Assembly (NCBI GenBank): GCA_019095985.1 | Contig: CM032661.1 | Coordinates: 13,616,885 to 13,680,884 of the forward strand | DNA: 64,000 bases | From: Streblospio benedicti | Taxonomy: Eukaryota; Annelida; Polychaeta; Spionida; Spionidae | Direction of reading: 5' to 3' | Shown: piece after piece, positions 25,244 to 36,757 of the stretch | Layout of the letters: every line of letters begins with the position of its first letter | Numbering within the stretch: the first letter of the stretch is position 1 | Notes under the pieces: model-generated | Databases searched by the model: none | What the model saw: the letters and a program-made list of their open reading frames with translations, nothing else | What the model was told of the DNA's origin: nothing | Position numbers and translations under genes: made by a program

Positions 25244-27922
25244 CTTTCTTGTTGTCTCTTGAGGCCAATCTCTGAGGTCCTGTTAATAGAGGATCTGCTG
25301 TACTTTGATTTGAAGTTTGATGTGATTCCTCAATAGCTTTTTGTCCTGTCTCTCAAAACCTATTGAAATCTGTTACATTCATGATTATTATATGATGTCA
25401 TTGTTGGATTTTTTTCATTATGGCATTTGACTCGAAAACAAGACCTATTACCAAACTTACTACTGGTTTTGTGAATCATGCTGCATATGTTTAAATCATT
25501 GTCTCCGCTAAAAATGGCTTCACTTTAGCTAGTAAATCATACGTATGAAGCAAGTGGCCAACCTCCCTGCAATGTAAACTTTTTTTAGAATGCCCCTCTT
25601 AGAATGACAACAAAGGACATCCCAAGCTCGTTTCTGACTGTCAGTTCTGTAGCTTGTCAGATACAATCATCACAGTGACAAGCACCATGACAGTAGCTTT
25701 CATGTGGGTACCCTTGTCATAATGATATATGGCTTACCGAATGTAAGTCGTCTTACATATAGGATCAGTAAATATGATTTTGATCACATTCAAAAATAGA
25801 TGTATCATCATGTGCACACATCATGTGCACACTGGCTGCATTCATATTTGAAACATCACTGTGTCATGATAGTGTAAAGACCCACCCTCAGTTGTGGATT
25901 TGATGTAAATATTTTAAGATGCTATATGTTTTGTTTTTGTTTTTCATTTTGAAGACATGAAAATGTATATGCGTAAGACATGAAAACAGTGTGTTGAATA
26001 GGCTATAGACAGTTAATCCTGCTTTGACTGATTATAGCCGTGTGGTCAACTTGAGAGAACAAAAATTGGCATATTTTCTATTGTTTTCTTGCTTATTCTT
26101 TAATAGATGGCTGAACAGATAAGTGATATTACACAATTGAACTGGATCACATAAAAAGAAAATAAATTAGGAATACGTGATCTTACTCAAGTTTACAAGT
26201 AACTTTTTGGTTTGTAAATTCTTTATCTTTGTTCAGCATGTTATGTTTTTTGAGGTTAAACTGTACTTTGATCTGACTAATAAATGAGGTAGATTTAGAA
26301 CCAATCAAATACAGTAGGTCTCGTTTATTTTAAACTCTGATCAATCTAGTGTATCGATAAATCGAGCAAATAATGTATGCCTTAATGTTACCTTGCACCA
26401 TAAATCACTTCATTTATATATTATTCTTATAACATTATAATCTGCTCTGGTTTTAACAGCTCCAACTCTATTCTTAGATGTGAACCACAACTGTTTTAAG
26501 AAGGAATTACATTCAACATTCTCATTCACATTAAAGCCTTTAAGGTTTTTAGAGTAAGAAAAAAAAAATTTTAAAAAAAATTATAATTTAGATAGGATTT
26601 CTTAGCATCTGGATCCATCATAAAAAGAAGGATAAAACCCACTCAGATGCTTCTTTTCATACCGTTTTATTTGTTTCATCTAATGTTTTGAATAGGTTAG
26701 TATATTTTGAGTAGAGTTTTATAGCTTTTGTACCTGAATTTTTCTTATAATCTACATTACGATGCGATCGATTAGTTCACCAAGTCATGAGAGCGCAGGT
26801 GTTGATTAAGGCTGCTGAGATTAATGAGTTTTGAAAATTGTACTTAACAAATAACACTGACAAGCAAAAATTTAATTATGGCTCTATCTACGTTGACTGT
26901 TTACTTAGAGTAGGTGTTATATCTTGCATTTGTAATGAGCAGAATTTTGCTTTAAAAAAGTAAATTGTCTGGTATTTCTGCACGAGATCAGATTATTCAT
27001 TTGTCATTCTAATCATAAAGCAATTTATATATAATGCCTTTCCGAGTTTCATTATGGTTATACAAGATTTATACGAATATTGCCATGATGAAAATGTCAT
27101 GCCGGTAGGAATGATGTTTGATATGGAGGATTTTTTATCTAAGTCTACAGGGTTTTATCACATGGCCATTCCTAGGACTTTAATTAGTTGTAGAGGGTTT
27201 GCCACATCCTGGGTTTGACGGCTTTCCAATTCACACAGCCTTCAAAGTCCATGTTCACGGTATTAAACCGTGGGCCAACAGAGCTCCTTTAAGTATGAGA
27301 AGATCAGTTTGTTTTCAAAGAGGACCGTTTCAGAGAAAACTGGCGACTAGCGTAAAATAGGTGCTTTCCACGTATACTTACAAACGTCAACCCTGCAAAT
27401 AATAACATGCACCATATTTCTGTGAACATCCTCGCGCGGATTGCGTACTGTTTTGTTTGACTGACGGCTGAAATTATTTCGCCTCTGGATTTGATTAGTT
27501 GAGAGCTTCCAAAATCTGTCCGCAACTTTGCTGCTTTTGAATGAGGGTTTATTTTCAATAAGAAATAAGCCTGAATAGATAAGGATGGGTTTGCCATATC
27601 CTATAGGCATTTAGACTTGGAGAAAGAATCATCTACATCAAACATTATGTCCATGCTTACACCTAAGTTGATTAATTACAAAGTATCTCTGTATAAGGAA
27701 TAATCTTCACCAAATGTTCTTATGTTAATATATTATGTATATATAGTGGATAGAATGTATCTGTGCTCATAAGGCATATATTTTCCACATGTTTTATTAC
27801 CATCTTTAACCAACAATTTGATTCCCATTCCCACAGTAAATCTTCTACTTGGGAACTTTCTAATGAAATCACTATCTGCCCTTTCATGTACACTTAATGA
27901 ACAGATTGCATGTATTTTTTAG
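25244..27922. other. FCSK intron sequence
   Basis: AT-rich intron between the GHMP exon and the micro-exon. Only one pogo-like end (26312) is recognised. Confidence 0.6.
26312..26375 (+). mobile_element. Pogo-like left end only
   Basis: TA-CAGTAGGTCTCGTTTATTTT followed by ATCGATAAATCGAGC. Resembles a pogo-like terminus; the other end was not found. Confidence 0.35.
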
Positions 27923-27957
27923 AAACCAATTGGAGCGAAGGTTCGCCGAATTCCAGA
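27923..27957 (+). CDS. FCSK: L-fucose kinase micro-exon
   Basis: Micro-exon of 35 bp, phase 0 in and 2 out, encoding KPIGAKVRRIPE, which matches human RPIGARARRIPE. It lies after a TTTTTTAG acceptor and before a GTAAGC donor. It joins the GHMP exon ending VDGQ to the exon starting PHLVL, with the split codon GA+G giving E. It is too short for ORF calling and was found by splice phase and homology. Confidence 0.9.
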
Positions 27958-28177
27958 GTAAGCACATACTTTCTTTTTTATATCATGTAAAAAACTCACT
28001 CGTTTTGTTTACCACTTGAGAACGTACATGTCAAAGTAAATGATTCAATAACATTTTTACTGTTCCACGTACTTCTAAATGAGCTGCTCTTAGCACTTGA
28101 AAGTTGCAGTTGGGCCTGTTTAACTTAAGTGAGAAGGGAGTAAATAAAAAGTTTTAGTTATCCAAAATTTTGACATA

Positions 28178-28356
28178 CAGTAGAAACTTGTTATCTTGAA
28201 GCTGTAGGGAAAATATTGAAATGCTCAAGATACATGTAGCCAATATTCGAGATAACCAGATAATGTTGTTCATAATGTAATTGAAAGAAAATGAAACTAA
28301 CCTTGAGGTAACAGAAAATTTGAGATAAGCAATATTGAGATAATAATGTTTTGCTG
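28178..28356 (+). mobile_element. Pogo-like MITE, 'TTATCT' subfamily
   Basis: TA-CAGTAGAAACTTGTTATCT... ending GTTTTGCTG-TA, with internal AGCCAATATTCGAGATAACC, the reverse of the 14828 copy's centre. It lies in an FCSK intron. Confidence 0.65.
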
Positions 28357-28884
28357 TATCAGATTGATTTATATTGTAAAATCATATGATAGGAAAGATT
28401 TCTTTTGCTCAAGTTATCCATAAATTCCACTTCTTTTAATTCAAGATGATGGGTCCAACTGTGTCTGATCCTAGTCTGTGGTATTTGCTCATCAAATTAA
28501 ATTTGAAGTTACACAATTGAAAGTGTAAATGCTGCTAATATAATTGTGAGTAGAGCACAGGGATGCTTTTATCTTTTAATAATTGCTTAATAGTGATGGC
28601 CAAAGGCTAGCTTTATCAACTTAAAAATTACTATTCACAAGGAATGAGTTTGCTCAACGTACACAGACTACACACTATCAGGGAATGAGTACTTTTCTAA
28701 TTAGAGTAAATCATGAGAATTTATTGAAGATCGTCAGCTGCATAAATGTTAATAAAATTTTAATATCAAATTGTAAACCTTGCTGCAGAAAAACCTTGTT
28801 ATCTTAACATTGTTCAAACCGATCAGATCATTAACTCAACCCCCCAAAAAGAACAATAGAAACAATTAACATTTCAAAAGCATA

Positions 28885-29043
28885 TAGTAGAACCTCTCAA
28901 TAGAGATGACTCAGTTGCAGTAGGTGGTATCAATAGAGGTAGTCTTTGAATAGAAATAAGCTGTGTAAGTTTGGGACAGCAAATTTAGACTTATTATAGA
29001 GGTGGTCTCAATAGAGAGGTTGTTTTAAGTAGACGTTCTACTA
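28885..29043 (+). mobile_element. Pogo-like MITE
   Basis: TAGTAGAACCTCTCAATAG at the left, AGACGTTCTACTA at the right, TA on both sides, and internal GGTGGTCTCAATAGAGAGG. Same family as 2034-2197. Confidence 0.7.
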
Positions 29044-31217
29044 TATACCAAGATGTTGATGAGAAAAACAGAATTTGCACAGGGTTAACAGAATGTTTTT
29101 TTTTTTCATAAAATGTGAAATTGGAAATTATGCATGACGAGCATTGTAAATAGTATGTCAGCTCAACCAATTGTTATATCACAAGGGAATAAACGTGCAC
29201 GTAGCACTTTATTGTCACCCTATTAGATTATGAATGCTAATGTTTAACATTTGACAAATTATGTCTCTGCGGCAGTCACGCACTTTCTCTGATTGCTCTG
29301 TGTATTGGGCAGTAAGGCCAATTGCTTTCTAATATGCAGATCTGCTTTTATAATGTCTATGGGATTGCAAATCAAACGTTTACATCAATAAAGCCACTTA
29401 TCTCATTCAGCCCTTTAACTATACATTCTTTGTTTAATTAATTGCTAGTTCTATTTTAGGACTTGTATGAAAAAGTTTGTTTTTTCCGAGATACAATACA
29501 GTTATATTAATGGCCATTCTAGATTAAGATGATTCAAAGGATTAACCCATTCTCTAAATATGGATATATAAGTTTATCAAGAGACAAATTTGGAGAAACA
29601 ACAACAGGTTTTACTTTATCAGAGATGCATCTTGCATATTCAATTTGTGAGTAACATTTTGGAGGGCCATCGTATCTGAGGACCACTCGCATCAATTTGC
29701 TTGTTTGACTTGTACCTTTTTAACATATATATCACATAAAGCAGTGTATAATCAGTTCAAAATAAGTTTGCTCAACATCCATCCACTGAAATAACCGGGA
29801 CTCACTTGTATGACCATCTGGCCACTAGTCCGAGACCATCACCACTTTACCATGGAACCACATGCAGAGTAGTCTACAATTATCCCTTTGGAAGCTAGAG
29901 AAGTGTTTTAAGTATTGATGTCACGATTGTCACATGTATTAGGTATTGACAGTAATTGCTACATTTGTTTCTAAAGCCTGTGACTATTGTTGCTTGCAGA
30001 AAGCGTATTACGAGGCATGGAAGCAGTTAATCAAGAAATTTTGAGGATAATAGTAGAGTCCTTTGTGCACTGAGTATGGAAATGTGCCAAATTTAGTGAA
30101 TTGTTATTACTTGTGCTTGATTTCCTTGAATTAGATGAAACTCAATAATATTCATGTGATAGAAATGACGCAAATGCAATATGGTATTACCCAGGATGGT
30201 TGATTTATACTCAAATACTGTCACCCAATACAAACGAACTTTTTAGCAAAACTGTAAACAAACTAACAAGAGAGTGACAAAATAATATACACAATCCTTT
30301 GATATAGTGGGCTTACTGGGTCATATTTTTCAATGAAAGCTGGTGTTGATGATACGGATTTTAGCGTAGAGGATGAAAAACTGTTGCAGATGAGGTTTTT
30401 GAGGGCTGATTCCTATAAGTAGTAATAGTTTTTGCATTATCATATTTGATCACTTATAATATTTACTTCTATATGAACCTGCATGAGCATGTGAAACATG
30501 CTGGCCACCTGCAAAAATGTACTTGCCGAGAATTAATAGTCATCCATTCATTCTCTTTACAGTTTCATGAACTGATAGTGGTAACAATCTGTATGTTTAT
30601 ATTTGAGTACTAAATTAACCCCCCCCCCCCCCTAATTTAATAAAGGCTTATGTCAAATACAATTTGTGATTGTATATATAATTAAAAGTTGTGAATCATG
30701 GGAGCATCAGGCTCTATCTTTGTAAAAGGTTAATGCTCATCATGTACTAAGTAGCTTTTTCGGCTTCTTTTTTGGCTTCCTTATTATCGGCAAAATAGAT
30801 ATCGAGAGACATGTTGTAATGGAATTTTTATCTTTTTTTCCATTTGATGTACGGCTGTAATGTAGTTAATAAGGTTATTAGGGGATTGACCAATAAAGTG
30901 AACGGACTTAGAAAATTAGTAGCTCTGAAGTAGCTGTTCTGGAGTTTGAAATACTACCCTCAATGTTTGTTTATGAGTTGTCTAAATTCACATTTCATTA
31001 GAATATGCTGCTGAAAGGTGGCTGAACTCATTTTATTCATTATATACAAAATCAAGTATCACAAGTTGTAGAAAATTAGGCAACATTTCAAGACCCCAGA
31101 TATGGTAGTTTATAGTTGAAATTGATTCTTGTCCTCACGACTTCACATTTTAAACCAGATAATTGGCACACTAGTTAGTCAATTGATCACGGTCAAGGGT
31201 TGTTACTACTGTTTCAG
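29044..31217. other. FCSK intron sequence
   Basis: Intron between the micro-exon and the exon at 31218. It has a C run at 30619-30632 and no recognised element. Confidence 0.6.
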
Positions 31218-31309
31218 GCCGCACCTGGTGCTGAGTCTGGAGGGGGGACAGACGCTCACCATAACAGAGCTCGTCCAGCTGGAGGATTACATACAGCCAC
31301 AGGCACCTG
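31218..31309 (+). CDS. FCSK: L-fucose kinase exon, last one found
   Basis: Exon of 92 bp, phase 2 in and 1 out. It reads PHLVLSLEGGQTLTITELVQ and ends DYIQPQAP plus a split G, aligning with human PELWLAVGPRQDEMTVKI and DYCQPHAPG. Acceptor TTTCAG, donor CTG/GTGAGT. The rest of the GHMP domain, including the glycine-rich ATP-binding loop (human PHGSGLGTSS), is not seen in the remainder of this contig. If the contig is flipped, it would be expected on the minus strand of C1 or beyond position 1; I did not find it in C1. Confidence 0.92.
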
Positions 31310-31470
31310 GTGAGTGACTACACACACACCATAGGCACAGCCACAGGCACTTGGTCATGTAGTTTGAGGGCCGTTGGGTTACACATTTTTTTTTCTGTCA
31401 CACATCCATTCACAAACTTTGTGAGTGACAGTTACACACAGCCATAGGCATCCAGCTTGGTGAGTGACTG
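31288..31470 (+). repeat. Local duplication of an exon end and its splice donor
   Basis: ACAGCCACAGGCACCTGGTG at the end of the FCSK exon recurs as ACAGCCACAGGCACTTGGTC (31336) and ACAGCCATAGGCATCCAGC followed by TTGGTGAGTGACT (31435-31470). The third copy keeps a GTGAGT donor-like site. Confidence 0.7.
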
Positions 31471-31697
31471 ACTACACCCTTAGAGCCAGTCATTTTCATA
31501 GGGTTTTTCAGGGCCCGTTGTGAGTTATGTTTTCCTTATCATTTTTTCTGTCACCTTTTCTTGCAGCGGCCATTTTAAATTCATAAAAATTAGCCCCCCA
31601 CCCCCCGCAAATTTGAAAATTAGCCCCGGACAGAAAGCCAGAATCCGGGTATGCATGCATTTCTATATACCAAATGCTGTTTTCTCTGTTAAAAATA

Positions 31698-31760
31698 CAG
31701 TTAGACCCATTTTTCTAGAACTCTGATAACTCAAACTTATCTCCCTGTGACCTCAGGCTA
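31698..31760 (+). mobile_element. Pogo-like left end only
   Basis: TA-CAGTTAGACCCATTTTTCTA followed by CTCTGATAACTCAAAC resembles the left end of the 32353 element. No right end was found. Confidence 0.4.
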
Positions 31761-32352
31761 CCTTAAGCAAACTCATGTTTGAACAAATTTGTTTACTTAT
31801 ATTAACTACTACCCTTTAAAACTGTTCCAAAAACCTGTGTGGGTGACGTCAGCCAGGAATAAAACGTTTACATGCGCTTTGCTAATCATTTCATCAAAAA
31901 TTTGTTTATTTGAGCAAAATTGTGTTATTTATGACATGTTATATTCTAGCACCCTCTGCTATCATTTTTATAAATTTATACATGTTTTATAAGATAATGT
32001 GACTTGACGAATATGATGTTGTCAAATAACAGTTTTTTCGCATTCATTTGTGATAATATTATATAGATTCAGATATTACAGCAAATAAAATATACAAGAA
32101 CTAACAAATGGATATGCCAACATATCTGTCAAATCAGTGAAACTAATATTTTATCCCCTGGCCTCACCAAAAGCGAAAATTTGGACACACATATATGTAA
32201 TTGTCTGAGCTTTATGAAAAAAATCTGGTGTCAGCAAATTTCCGGGGTAACATTTTATCAAGAGAAATGTTGAACTTCCTGAACCCAAACTCTATGTTGA
32301 CACTTAGAATAATAATTGCTGTTCAACTGTCCATGCCCAAATAGTATTAATA

Positions 32353-33184
32353 CAGTCGGACCCATTTTACTCGAGCTCGCATAAGTCGACCACCCGCCTA
32401 AGTAGAACACATTTTAATTTCCCTTCAAACTTACTATTGATTGCTACTAAAAATAACCCGCTTATTCCGACCCTTTTAACTCGAGAAACCCGTGTTATTC
32501 GAGCCAAATCTCACTTCTCTTCGAGGCATTAACCCACTTATCTCGACCAAATGAGAATTTAGCGTCGAAATATTCGTAGTTTACAGCAACAAGCCAGGCC
32601 TGGTACCGGCGCACATGCCGACCAAACAATAGATCAAAGAACGCTGCCTTACTATGATTTGCCTGTGAACGGGTGGTCAACTTCTCTGATTAATTGTTTG
32701 ATACTTACTAGTGGTCAATTGAAATTAGTACTTGCGTAATAATGACCAGTGAAGACAAAGGCATAGTGCAACAACACCGAAGCCAGTGATATTTAAACCA
32801 TGTTTGTTGACAGAGCCTTCGTCACAGGCGGGAGGAGAAACAGCTAGCGGTTAATAGCTTTGAATTAGTACTTGCGTAACAATGACCAGTCAAGACAAAG
32901 GTACAAGTGTACTATTCTTATATTAACCAATGAAACCGTAGTAGAAAGCATGTGTCTTTGTGTATGCGGCCATGTTTGTTTACGGACAAGGTCAGTAGGT
33001 TGGAATACTGTTATAAAAACCACATCACACGTAGTACGACACAAGTACCATAGCGACCACAACACATATTTCTTGCATTATCGCTCATTGGGTTGTTGAA
33101 GACATGTTTCTGATAACTCGAGGTTCTGATAACTCGAGGTCATCACTCTACTCCCTTCAAATTCGACTTAACCGGGTCCGACTG
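32353..33184 (+). mobile_element. Larger pogo-like element, 'ACTCGA' subfamily
   Basis: TA-CAGTCGGACCCATTTTACTC at the left and ACCGGGTCCGACTG-TA at the right. Subterminal ACTCGA and TCTGATAACTCGAGG units repeat, which is typical of pogo ends. Inside, GAATTAGTACTTGCGTAA and GACAAAGG recur at about 32725 and 32862. At 832 bp it is too short for, and shows no, transposase. Confidence 0.72.
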
Positions 33185-33204
33185 TAGTATTAAATTTGTC
33201 TGGA

Positions 33205-33759
33205 AACTGACCCATTTTATTTTACTCTTGTTAACCAACTATTTGACTAATAGTTGGGAGATAATAGGTCCAGCTAATGTTTTTTTATTAGCATGTAAAA
33301 CATTGTGATTTTCTAAGCGCAATCTTTTACTCCTTTAGGGCTCATATAGCAACAATAAATGTTAGAAGTGGGTGCTGTTTGCGCGTGTGAGTGGTGTCTT
33401 TTGGTTCGGATTCCCGAATGAAATATTTGAGTGCAAAAATGAACAATCTATACAAAGTTATTGCAGAGTTTATAGTCAGTTTGAAGAAAATGATATTCAT
33501 CTTGAATTTATGAAGGCCATTTTTTACACACATACAGATCATTATTATGTGTAATTAAGTCAGTAGACTTATGAATCCAGGTCAGGTTAGGACTATATCA
33601 CATAGTCTCTGGTGTGATTCGAACCCACGACCATACGGCACCAAATCGCCTAGCAGTTAAGGCTAACTCACTAGTCCACTCTGCCACCGGAACCAGGTTA
33701 AAAACCATGGCTCAAATGACAGTTTTTTTAGAGAGTTATACTGAAACCACACTGGTCTT
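33205..33759 (-). repeat. Terminal 555-bp block of contig C2, inverted copy of 11597-12151
   Basis: Partner of the C1 terminal block. Reading contig C2 in reverse, its first 555 bp match the last 555 bp of C1, which is the geometry of an unmerged end overlap. Confidence 0.93.
33545..33693 (-). mobile_element. tRNA-derived SINE, same insertion as 11663 seen in the overlapping contig end
   Basis: Inverted counterpart of the SINE at 11663, with small differences near box B. It is probably the other allele of the same insertion rather than a second insertion. Confidence 0.7.
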
Positions 33760-33859
33760 NNNNNNNNNNNNNNNNNNNNNNNNNNNNNNNNNNNNNNNNN
33801 NNNNNNNNNNNNNNNNNNNNNNNNNNNNNNNNNNNNNNNNNNNNNNNNNNNNNNNNNNN
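33760..33859. other. Assembly gap, 100 N
   Basis: Exactly 100 N. It follows the 555-bp block that repeats the right end of C1 in inverted orientation. Confidence 0.98.
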
Positions 33860-34174
33860 GTTCCAGTCGGTTTTAGATGTCTGAAGTCACCATGTATCGC
33901 GCTTGTCTGTCTGATTCTGAGGGATTTTGTCCAGATTAACGGACACAAATAAAATGCCGCTAATGTGGACAAGATCCGATTCTGTGTGTTGTGTTGTTTA
34001 TCACGAGCTGCTGGCGATAGGTACGTGTAGCCACAACGTAAACTAGATGATAATACGACATGGTAAAAGAAACACAGCAGGACAGTCGTTCGCTTGAATT
34101 TGAACTTTATTCGTCCTTGTTTTGAGCCCTATGTCACAGTCTGCGGGGGGGGCTAGTAGATTCCGTAGCCAATA

Positions 34175-35086
34175 CCCCCCCCCCCCCATTACATTACTGA
34201 ACATCCGGGTGGAATCTAAAAAAGAAATCGCCCGAAAAATGGCAAAGTCCGACCGAATCCGTGGACCAATCCGGGCGGCGATTTTCATGCTCCGCGCATT
34301 GAAACGGAGGATCCAAATTTCACTTCTGAGAAGTGGATTTTTGTATTCCGTCTGGAATTCAAAATATCGATCGGTGTTAATCCCCTCCGGATGAGGCTCC
34401 GTTTGAGCTCCGTTCCGTAGTAAAAACCTCCGGATTGGTTTCCGGATCATACCCACGAGTCCGGCATTTTTGCTCTACGGCCGGCCTACTTTCGCTCCGG
34501 GTAGGCTGTGGCCGTAGTGATTGAAAGTCCAATTTGTGCTGGTTTTCTTAAATTACTGTCGTTCGACACAAGGGCCGGACAATTAGACTATGGACATCGG
34601 GTACGCCCGGACTTGCATTTTATAATGATTTTTAATGAGGTACAATCTGGACTAGGCTTGACAAAAATGTTTGCGCTTAAAAAGTGGGTATCATAATGTA
34701 CACTTATGTGACACCATATTCAACAAATTCAGAACTCAACCCGAGGCATGGTGCTCACAATCTGGCTGTTATGGTCACTTTGGGATGCACTAGTGCTGTC
34801 TTCAGCACAGACCGCCTCGCGCCTGATCTCTCCGTTTAGCATGACGTCGTCATTTAGACTCCTGGTTGCATGTTAATTTGCCTATCCTGCACATTCCGCG
34901 CGGACAATTTTCATGACGGCATCGTATAAACCGGAGCATTTTCGCTCCGTTTTGTGGAAATGTTTACAAACAAAGATCATCAAATTCCGGATACATAGCA
35001 GGACGGAATGGACATATTAAGGGGAGGCAATAAAAGGGTCGATCCGCCCGGAATTGTGCCCGGATGTTCAGTAATGGGGGGGGGGG
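34175..35086 (+). mobile_element. DNA transposon-like element with C-run/G-run ends (family X), complete-looking copy
   Basis: The left end is a C run followed by ATTACATTACTGAACATCCG and the right end is CGGATGTTCAGTAAT followed by a G run, so the termini are inverted repeats of about 25 bp. The inside is rich in CCGGA/TCCGG and has no recognisable transposase. A second copy of the left end lies at 51078-51233, and rearranged pieces follow at 35280-36240. The superfamily is unknown. Confidence 0.7.
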
Positions 35087-36044
35087 TAAGTGGGCTCTAA
35101 CTACAAAGCACTCGAGAAGGCAGTCTCACAACTTGGCTGATTATAATTATTATGAACCTACTAGGGTATATTCAATGACTGATCCAAGATTTCGCCAAAC
35201 CGGAGTCCGTGCACATAAACACAGATTGCAGACCATGTGAACACACTCCTCCTGGAAATTGGTTTACCCCCACATAGTTACACATAGAAGTTAGGATCAT
35301 ATTACCCCATTTCGTTTGGCAGCTTCTGGGCAGATCCACCCTTTTTATTCCCTCTCCGGAATATGTTCATTCCATCCTGCTATGTATCCAGAATTTGATT
35401 ATCTTTGTTTGTAAACATTTCCACCAAACGGAGCAAAAATGCTCCCGTTTATACGACGCCGTTATGAAAATTGTCACGGCGGAATGTGCAAGATAGGCAA
35501 ATTAACATCCATCCAGGAGTCTAAATGACGGCATCATACTAAACGGAGAGTTCAGGCGCCGGCCAGTCTGTGCTGAGGACAGTGCATTCCAAAGTGACCA
35601 TAACAGCCAGATTGTCAGCACCATGCCTCGGGTTGAGTTCTGAATTTGTTGGATGTGGTGTCACATAACTGTACATTATGATACCTGCTTTCTAAATACA
35701 AACATTTCTGTCAAGCCCAGTCAGTGGGTATATATACGGCTTAAAACCATACAGATTTCGTAGATTCTCATCTATCCACGTCCTGGAACACGGGAGCTCC
35801 AGGAGGCATGCACAAACTGTCGCCAAACGGATTGAAAACTTTCAGGCCGGCACCATCATAGTGACGCCATTTTTCACATGAGTTCACATGGTCTGCAATC
35901 TGTGTTTGTGTGCACGACTCCGCTTTGGCGAAATCTTGGATCAGTCATTGAATATACCCTAGTAGGTTCATAATAATTATAATCAGCCAAATTGTGAGAC
36001 TGCCTTCTCGAGTGCTTTGTAGTTAGAGCCCACTTACCCCATCC
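35087..36044. repeat. Large imperfect palindrome next to family X
   Basis: The left arm (about 35087-35250, starting TAAGTGGGCTCTAACTACAA) is the reverse complement of the right arm (about 35875-36044). The centre (about 35290-35735) is an inverted copy of the right half of the family X element at 34640-35070, including CCGAGGCATGGTGCT. The whole would fold into a long hairpin. Confidence 0.75.
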
Positions 36045-36240
36045 CCACCCCCATTACATTACTGAAAATACGGGCGGATCCACCCTTTAATATGTTTACA
36101 ATCAAAGATAATCAAATTCCGGATACATATCAGAACGGAATGAACATATTCCGGGAGGGAATAAAGGGCGTGGATCCGCCCGGAAGTTTCCAAATTCCGG
36201 GCCAAATAAAATGGGGTAATATGATCATAACTTCCTTTAG
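36045..36240 (+). mobile_element. Third, partial family X piece
   Basis: Begins with a C-rich run and ATTACATTACTGAAAATACG, then continues with TTTACAATCAAAGATAATCA, a direct copy of 34970-35065. It ends with a segment (GGGGTAATATGATCATAACTTC, in parts) that is the inverse of 35290-35330. Confidence 0.65.
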
Positions 36241-36702
36241 GGAGAATAGATTGTGTCTGGGTAATATTCATAATTTTACACTTTTAAGCACGTATCCCTC
36301 GCCCGCACGAATTCACATACACACATCTAAGTCCGAGAGATGCGCCTCGTTTGATTACCTTTTCAACAAGCACATCTTCATGGCTTATATCAGCATAAAA
36401 AATGTAAAATTTTCAGCAATTCAGAAGTAAAGAGGCCATTAAAAATGATAAGTTGAGTGCGTATATTTGGGAAGGGCATAATCCATGTTATTGCAAGACA
36501 CCGCCGCCCACAAAAGACATATCGTACAGTGTTATAGTGATAACAGCTATTTTAGCAATGAATCATACACTTGATGGATTATCATCAAAAATTATCATCA
36601 AAGATTTTAATTTTGGTTATAAAGTATCAGGAAGTAATGGTAACTGCAAATGTGATAAAGGTTTAGTTCAGTTCAGCGTTTGCATCTAGACGGAAAACAG
36701 CT

Positions 36703-36757
36703 ATGTGGTGTGTTTTGCTGTTAGTGATAGTCACACTTTCAACAGAATTCATTGCAG
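36703..36757 (+). CDS. Signal-peptide exon of a D8C/VWDE-like secreted protein
   Basis: Candidate first coding exon: ATG followed by MWCVLLLVIVTLSTEFIA, a short hydrophobic core typical of a secretory signal peptide, ending in phase 1 at G/GTATCG. The phase fits the next exon at 37941, whose first two bases complete a glycine codon. No other in-frame ATG lies nearby. Linkage to the downstream exons is by phase and strand only. Confidence 0.5.

Noticed and set aside
30001-30045. Acceptor-like TTGCAG followed by KAYYEAWKQLIKKF and a stop
   Set aside because: Does not fit FCSK homology or the phases of its neighbours.
36092-36430. 112-codon open frame
   Set aside because: Starts inside the family X repeat and has no recognisable domain.
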